Assembly: GCA_023512835.1 (NCBI GenBank) | Contig: CM042092.1 | Span: forward strand, 40,256,258 to 40,320,257 | Direction: 5' to 3' | Source: Taxillus chinensis | Taxonomy: Eukaryota > Streptophyta > Magnoliopsida > Santalales > Loranthaceae | DNA: 64,000 nt | Shown: positions 58,858-64,000 of the stretch, piece after piece | Numbering within the stretch: the stretch's first letter is position 1 | Layout: each line of letters starts with the position of its first letter | Position numbers and translations under genes: made by a program | Notes under the pieces: generated by a model | What the model saw: only the letters and a program-made list of their open reading frames with translations | What the model was told of the DNA's origin: nothing | Database searches by the model: none

Positions 58858-59409
58858 CAAGCAAACACGCAGCACACATGGCCATACGGGCATAACATCA
58901 AACACTAAGTATGCTTAGTCACACAGGAATAACCTCGAACACTTAGCATGCATATATCCACAAGCTCACAAACCCGACCACACAGGCATTTCCCACAAAC
59001 ACATAACATGCACCCTCACAGCATAATTTCAAACACTTGGCAGGCATATACACATAACTATATTCACACAGGCTTTTCATCAAACATATAGCATATAGAT
59101 CACAGAACCACACCAAAATGCCACTGACAACATTCATATAGGAGATCACACCTATATGAATTTACATATATATATATAAACAGATACGCACCTGAATGCC
59201 CTAGGACCCTAGGACGACAGGAGGGTTTAGGAAGAACAGAACCCCTACCTTAAAGCAGCTCTTCCTTGCTCCCGCGCCAAACGCTGTCCTCCCCACGCAA
59301 GATGCTCCGGCAGCAATCAGCAACTCCCCTTCCCTCTCTCTCTCTAGCTCTCTCTCTCTCTCAGGCAGCAGCAGCAAAGAGGAACACCAAACCCTAAACT
59401 CAAACTCAA

Positions 59410-59500
59410 GCCCTCCTTATATAGACACCATCCACATCAAAACGACGTAGTTTTGATTAAGTGAATCCCAGGATCAAAACGACGTAGTTTTGATCACACA
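59410..59500 (-). promoter_or_regulatory. Predicted chromovirus LTR core promoter
   Basis: Twin ATCAAAAC...GTTTTGAT palindromes upstream (minus strand) of a TATATAAG box, as in 917-993. Confidence 0.55.
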
Positions 59501-59921
59501 AGTTACCACCTTTCCACATCCATACACACCAAAATATTCAGATTTCAACATGGTCCTTTGGAGAAAGTTCCTTAGAATGTCAAAACCAAGGGAACCATGC
59601 AAAAATATGGCTGCACGCCAATTTGCACGTGAATTCCCAATTCACGTGCAACTCCATATGAACTCCAAATGCTCTCAAACTTCACCCCTAGCCTCCTTGC
59701 ATCATTTGGAAGACAATTACACTTGCACGTGAATTGGACCCATATCACGTGCACCTCACATACATGTCCATTTGGTCCGAAACTTCGTGGTAGATAGAGG
59801 ACATCATTCTAAGCATCTTTCCTTTTGCACGTGAATTCATTGGAGTCCAACTACTAGGTCAAAATCTAGAAAAACTCTACTCAGGAGGCAAACCGACTAA
59901 CTCAAGGTACGGGTCCTTACA

Positions 59922-59936
59922 TCCTCTCCCCCTTAA
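59922..59936 (-). other. Chromovirus polypurine tract
   Basis: Minus strand CTTAAGGGGGAGAGGA abuts the LTR start TGTAAGG. It proves that 58215-59921 is the 3' LTR of a minus-strand element. Confidence 0.9.
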
Positions 59937-60260
59937 GACTTTTCGTCCTCGAAAAGAAATGACATACGAGGAAAACAACCACAAACTACCCATTTGCCAC
60001 CCGGCAAGCCACAACACCCAAATGGGTCATACACCACACACAAGACAACAAAGACATAATAGTACCACCATAATCCATAACCACAATAATGCACGAACAC
60101 ATGTCCACATGGCACGAATACACATTTCAAAGCACATCACAAATAAGAACACATGTCTTTAAAAGACAATACAAATACATCAACTAATACAAGAAAACAC
60201 ATCACAAGGAAACATCACTATCCCCTGGCCAACAGCCACCTCCCACGCTTAAGATTGTTC
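59937..60260 (-). other. Chromovirus 3' untranslated region
   Basis: Between the pol stop near 60254 and the polypurine tract. It holds two TCGTCCTCGAA phrases (near 59945 and 60259), one of them overlapping the end of pol. Confidence 0.6.
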
Positions 60261-61510
60261 GTCCTCGAACAAGTCCGGCCCCGCATCACGGACTCCCGTT
60301 CCCATGTCTCCTCCTCAATGCCACGGTGCTGCCACGACACGCGAACCAAAGGAATAGCACGACCACGCAAAAGCTTCTCTCGCCGATCGAGGATACGAAT
60401 AGGGGCCTCAATGACGGACATGTCATCCTCAATGTCCAACGTCCCCCAATCAATCACGTGAGTGGGGTCGGGGTGATACTTCCTCAATCGGGACACGTGA
60501 AACACGTTGTGCACTCGACTCGGCCGCGGTGGTAACGCTAACCGGTAGGCTACGGGCCCTACACGATCCAGAATCTCAAAAGGGCCAATAAACCGCGGAG
60601 ATAGCTTGGAACCTCGCCCAAACCGTCGATGTCCACGGCGTGGAGAGACACGAAGGAACACATGATCACCAACAAAACTCCAAAGGTCGCCGCCGCTGAT
60701 CCGCATAAGATTTCTGCCGACTCGAGCCGACAACAAACGCCGACGAATCAACTTGACCTTCTCGGTAGCCTCTTGAACCAACTGTGGCCCCAAGAGGGCT
60801 GCCTCTCCTACCTCGGTCCAACACGGGGTGATCGACACGGCCGTCCGTACAACGCCTCAAAAGGAGCCATCCCAATGGATGCCTGATAGGCTTTGTTGTA
60901 GGCAAACTCCACCAAAGGAAGGTGAGTTGCCCACGAACCCCCGAAATCTAACACACAGGCCCGTAACATGTCCTCCATGGTCCGATTCGTCCGCTCGGTC
61001 GACCCGTCCGTCTCAGGGTGAAAGGCTGTACTCAAGTGAAGCTTGGTTCCCATAGCTTCTGCAAACCGGCCCGAAACGGGAAGTGAACCTCGAATCCCGG
61101 TCGAGACAACCGATGATGGTACCCCATGCGGTCTCACAATCTCGTTCATGTATGGTGACTCAAAGTCCCAATGGAGTCCCGCTCGCGAACAGCAAGAAAA
61201 TGGGCCGACTTTGTGAGTCGATCCACAATCACCCAAATCATGTCCTTCCTCCCGGTGGTGGGTGGAAGACCATCCACAAAGTCCATCGCGATATGGTCCC
61301 ACTTCCACTCCGCTATGGGCAAGGGCCGTAACATGCCCGCCGGCCGCGATGCTCGGCCTTCACCTGGCGACACGTGAGGCACCGCGAAACAAAGGCGGCC
61401 ACATCGCGTTTCATCCCAGGCCACCAAAAATGTCCAGGCGCATGGTACATCTTCGTACCCCCTGGATGCACAAGAACCCTAGATTGGTGAAACTCCCTCA
61501 TCACCTCATC
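60254..61510 (-). pseudogene. Chromovirus integrase with C-terminal chromodomain (frameshifted)
   Basis: 61504-61313 carries the zinc-binding H2C2 region (HPGGTKMYH, CLTCRQVKAEH). The core spans 61400-60808 with WDHIAMDFVDGLP (Asp), HPETDGSTERTNRTMEDML (Glu) and [12 protein letters not shown]. The region 60838-60254 has the GPY-like [27 protein letters not shown] and a chromodomain tail [12 protein letters not shown] ... [17 protein letters not shown] frame change near the end puts the normal terminus (DLFEDEQS, stop) in another frame. Chromodomains are thought to target these elements to marked heterochromatin. Several frame changes break it. Confidence 0.9.
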
Positions 61511-61837
61511 CCCGAGGGAAAGCTACTACCAACCGCCCCTGAAATGACAACTCATGCTCCGGACCCTCTGTCCGGTCCCCAGGATAGCTCCCCGGCCTCA
61601 ATACGGGCACGGAGAACCTCACACTCAATGTCACCGTTGTTCCTCCCGGACGCCTGGTACAACTCGAGCACTACCACCAAAGGACGCAGGTGTCTCACCA
61701 TCACGAACAACGGTTGCTGCAACGTCGCCAAGCTGCTCCATCGGCTTCCACTCTCTCACGGCCACCTCGGCTTTCCCTTTTCTGCTCAATGCATCGGCCA
61801 CAACATTACCCTTGCCCGGGTATAGGCAAGAGTAAAA

Positions 61838-63100
61838 TCAAAGGTCCGCAAATACTCCACCCATCTCCTTTGCCTCAAATTCAAGTCCTTCGAGTAAAGA
61901 TGTCTTGAAGGCTCTTGTGATCCGAGAACACCACAAACTTTTCCCCCAGAGGTAGTGCTGCCAACTCTTCAGGGCGAAGATGACAGCGACTAACTCAAGG
62001 TCATGAGTAGGATAATTCTGCTCATGAGGCTTCAATTGCCTCGACCCATAAGCTACCACACTGTGCCCTTGCATAAGCACACCCCCAAGCCAACCCTGGA
62101 CGCATCACAGTACACCTCATATGGAATATCCTCCTAGGCAACCTCAACACAGGTGCGGTGGTCAAACGGGTTTTAGAGTCTCAACGCTGCTGGCACTTGT
62201 CCGTCCACTCAAACTTCACGCCCTTCCGAGTCACGTGTCATAGGTCTTGAACGGGAGAACCCTCTACAAAACGACGATAGTACCCCGCCAAGCCAAGAAA
62301 ACTACGGATCTCAAAAACGTTGGTTGGCCTTGCCCACGATGCCACGGCCTCAATCTTGGTCGGGTCCACCCCTAACTCCCTCAGTGACACCACATGGCCA
62401 AGAAAGTGAACCTCCTGCGAGCAAAACTCACACTTGCTAAACTTAGCAAAACAGTTTGGTCCCTCAAGGTTTGCAACACCGTTGCCAAGTGCTCCACATG
62501 TTCCTTCTCGGTCTTGGAATACACCAAGATATCGTCGATAAACACCACCACGAACGAGTCTAAGTATGGGGCAAAGACTTGGTTCATCAAATGCATGAAC
62601 ACTGCTGGCGCATTAGTGAGCCCGAAAGGCATCACTACCCACTCATAATGCCCATACCGACCGAAAGCCGTCTTAGGGATGTCCTCCTCCCCAACCCTGA
62701 GCTGGTGATACCCCGACCGTAAATCTATCTTGGAAAACCACTGGGCCCCACTCAATTGGTCAAACAGGTCATCTATCCGAGGCAACGGGTACTTGTTCTT
62801 CACGATCCACGATTTGGCTTCGTAGTCGATGCGAGAGACGAGCGTGCCATCGGCCTTCTTAGCAAAGAGCACCGGAGCACCCCAAGGTGAGTACTTGGTC
62901 CGATATACCCCTGGCCCACCAACTCCTCAATTTGCCTCTGAAGCTCCCTCGGCTCGGCTGGCCCCATACGATACGCTACTTGGGAAATCGGACCTGTCCC
63001 CGGTACCAACTCAATGGTGAACTCCACACTCCTCTTAGGTGGCAAACTCCTCAACCGCTCCGGGAAAAACATCCTGAAATTGGTCCACAACAGGGCCACA
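61838..63100 (-). pseudogene. Chromovirus reverse transcriptase and RNase H (frameshifted)
   Basis: 63099-62800 starts RT ([42 protein letters not shown]). 62872-62381 holds [26 protein letters not shown] and the catalytic FIDDILVYS at 62542-62516. 62080-61838 is RNase H ([20 protein letters not shown]). Frame changes separate the three. Confidence 0.92.
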
Positions 63101-63560
63101 CCCTCTTTTCCACCTTACCCTCCTCGGCAAAGGTCGGGGCTGCCAACCGTGGGTAATGGCACCCCACTGGTCCAACACTGGCCCGGCCCGACTCGCCTCA
63201 CAATCCCACTCCCCCTGCAGGGTGCAAGAGGTCCCTGCGGGTGTCACAAAGGACACACGCCGCCGATAACAATCTATCTTGGCTTGGAAAGCCATAAGCC
63301 AATCCATACCCAAGATCGGGTCAAACGCCCTCAAAGGCATCACATGCAAGTCAAACGCGGCTCCACCTCTCCTATGGTTAACACACAGTCCAACACACTC
63401 GTCGTACCTCTATCATGCCTCCCACCAGGAGACTCCACAACTAGGGGCCTCGCGGCCTCCACACAAAGCAACCCCAAGCCGTCAACTACAAGCTCGGCAA
63501 CAAACGAACATGATGCACCCGTATCGAAAGAACGGGAGCTAAGGTACGGGAGATCAAGAG
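63035..63560 (-). pseudogene. Chromovirus aspartic protease
   Basis: SFDTGASCSFVAELVVDGL near 63530-63480 holds the catalytic DTGA. PILGMDWLMAFQAKIDCYRR in 63349-63280 is the second conserved block. A frame change lies between them near 63350. Confidence 0.88.
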
Positions 63561-64000
63561 GGTACCTCTAACCACCGATGGTCTGCTCCACCCTCGGCTG
63601 GTGGGGGTGGTAGCTCGGCCTCCTCTGGTACGTCGCCTCTAGCGCAAACACCCTTCCTTGGCCCGTGCCACTTGTCGGCTCACTCACTGGACGCTTCCCG
63701 CTAAGGTTGCCTCCGGCCTCGGTCTGTGCCGCTCCGGGCCTCCCCCGAGGTCGGGTCCGATTGGATCTGGTGCTTGGCCACGAGGAGCTGGTCTCTCACT
63801 GGAGCACGAAAGGCATCACTCCTTGTCTTGGATGTCATGCCTCCAACTCCCCTGTTGCCACTCCGGCAAACCCGGCTCGGATGGCCCTCTCGTCCACATC
63901 TATGGCATTTCCGGTCCCTCTTTGGACACTCCTTCCTCAAGTGGCCTTGCTCCCCACGAGCGATAACAACCGGGGGAGACCCCCTTACCGCCCGTCTACC
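63560..64000 (-). pseudogene. Chromovirus gag C-terminus with zinc knuckle
   Basis: 63940-63701 includes RKCHRCGREGHPSRVC, a canonical CX2CX4HX4C knuckle, preceded by a second possible knuckle end (KECPKR). The rest of gag lies beyond 64000. Confidence 0.88.

Larger units (their letters stand above)
58215..59921 (-). mobile_element. Chromovirus 3' LTR (1.7 kb)
   Basis: + strand runs from TGTCACGCCCCGGATTTCC to GTACGGGTCCTTACA. Same internal promoter motifs as 1-1423: ACGT palindromes near 59437-59495, a TTATATAG box near 59417, CACGTG dyad 59625-59649, CT tracts 59334-59365. Confidence 0.92.
58215..64000 (-). mobile_element. Tekay-like Ty3/gypsy chromovirus, 5' part outside the window
   Basis: Minus-strand element inserted in Copia-B. 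3' LTR 58215-59921, polypurine tract 59922-59936, chromodomain, integrase, RNase H, RT, protease and gag zinc knuckles follow up to the window edge, in the Ty3/gypsy order. Base composition of the pol region is clearly richer in G+C than the flanking DNA. Multiple frame changes interrupt pol. The LTR belongs to the same family as 1-1423. Confidence 0.92.

Noticed and set aside
58662..58895. Proline-rich reading frame of 77 codons
   Set aside because: It is the translation of a 36-bp minisatellite inside an LTR, and the homologous LTR lacks it.
60953..61825. Long plus-strand reading frames (for example 61262-61825)
   Set aside because: They are antisense to the chromovirus integrase, which has clear family motifs on the minus strand.

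Overview
This window is plant nuclear heterochromatin from a flowering plant. It is built almost wholly of nested transposable elements embedded in a satellite of about 180 bp. I see no intact host gene. The evidence for a plant is: Ty1/copia elements with the initiator tRNA-Met primer site; an Athila-type Ty3/gypsy element with the tRNA-Asp primer site; a chromodomain-bearing (Tekay-like) chromovirus; a CACTA transposon with TNP2 and Ptta/En-Spm type genes; and captured pieces of a plastid-type glucose-6-phosphate dehydrogenase gene and a DnaJ gene. The density of decayed elements plus a nucleosome-length satellite suggests a pericentromeric or interstitial heterochromatic block (inference).

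Layout. 1-1423: partial LTR of a Tekay-like chromovirus. 1424-1926: piece of a copia LTR carrying a 20-bp minisatellite. 1927-9523: decayed minus-strand copia element (Copia-A). 9524-25240: one satellite array split by an 11.2-kb CACTA element (10437-21618, target duplication TCT). The CACTA carries a broken tnp2 gene, a second transposase gene, and G6PDH and DnaJ fragments that still have introns. 25241-26837: unclassified LTR-like DNA with a duplicated TATA module. 26838-34224: minus-strand Athila derivative with gag, protease and an accessory 'plant transposon protein' domain but no reverse transcriptase or integrase.

31161-53648: a large tandem duplication. Unit 1 (31161-42882, 11.7 kb), unit 2 (42883-52223, 9.3 kb) and unit 3 (52224-53648, cut short) each start at the same base inside the Athila protease-flanking region. 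Units 1 and 2 run through Athila gag, satellite, a solo LTR flanked by ACTTC, more satellite, and a truncated copia LTR. Unit 1 carries the solo LTR twice. 53649-58214: plus-strand Copia-B, inserted in unit 3 and itself broken inside its RT/RNase H region by a Tekay-like chromovirus (58215 to beyond the window end).

The implied order of events is: satellite; then the solo-LTR, copia-LTR and Athila insertions; then tandem duplication by unequal or illegitimate recombination; then Copia-B; then the chromovirus. Placing the CACTA in this order needs divergence data. All transposase and polyprotein genes seen here carry stops or frameshifts, many of them TGG-to-TAG changes as expected from deamination of methylated cytosine.
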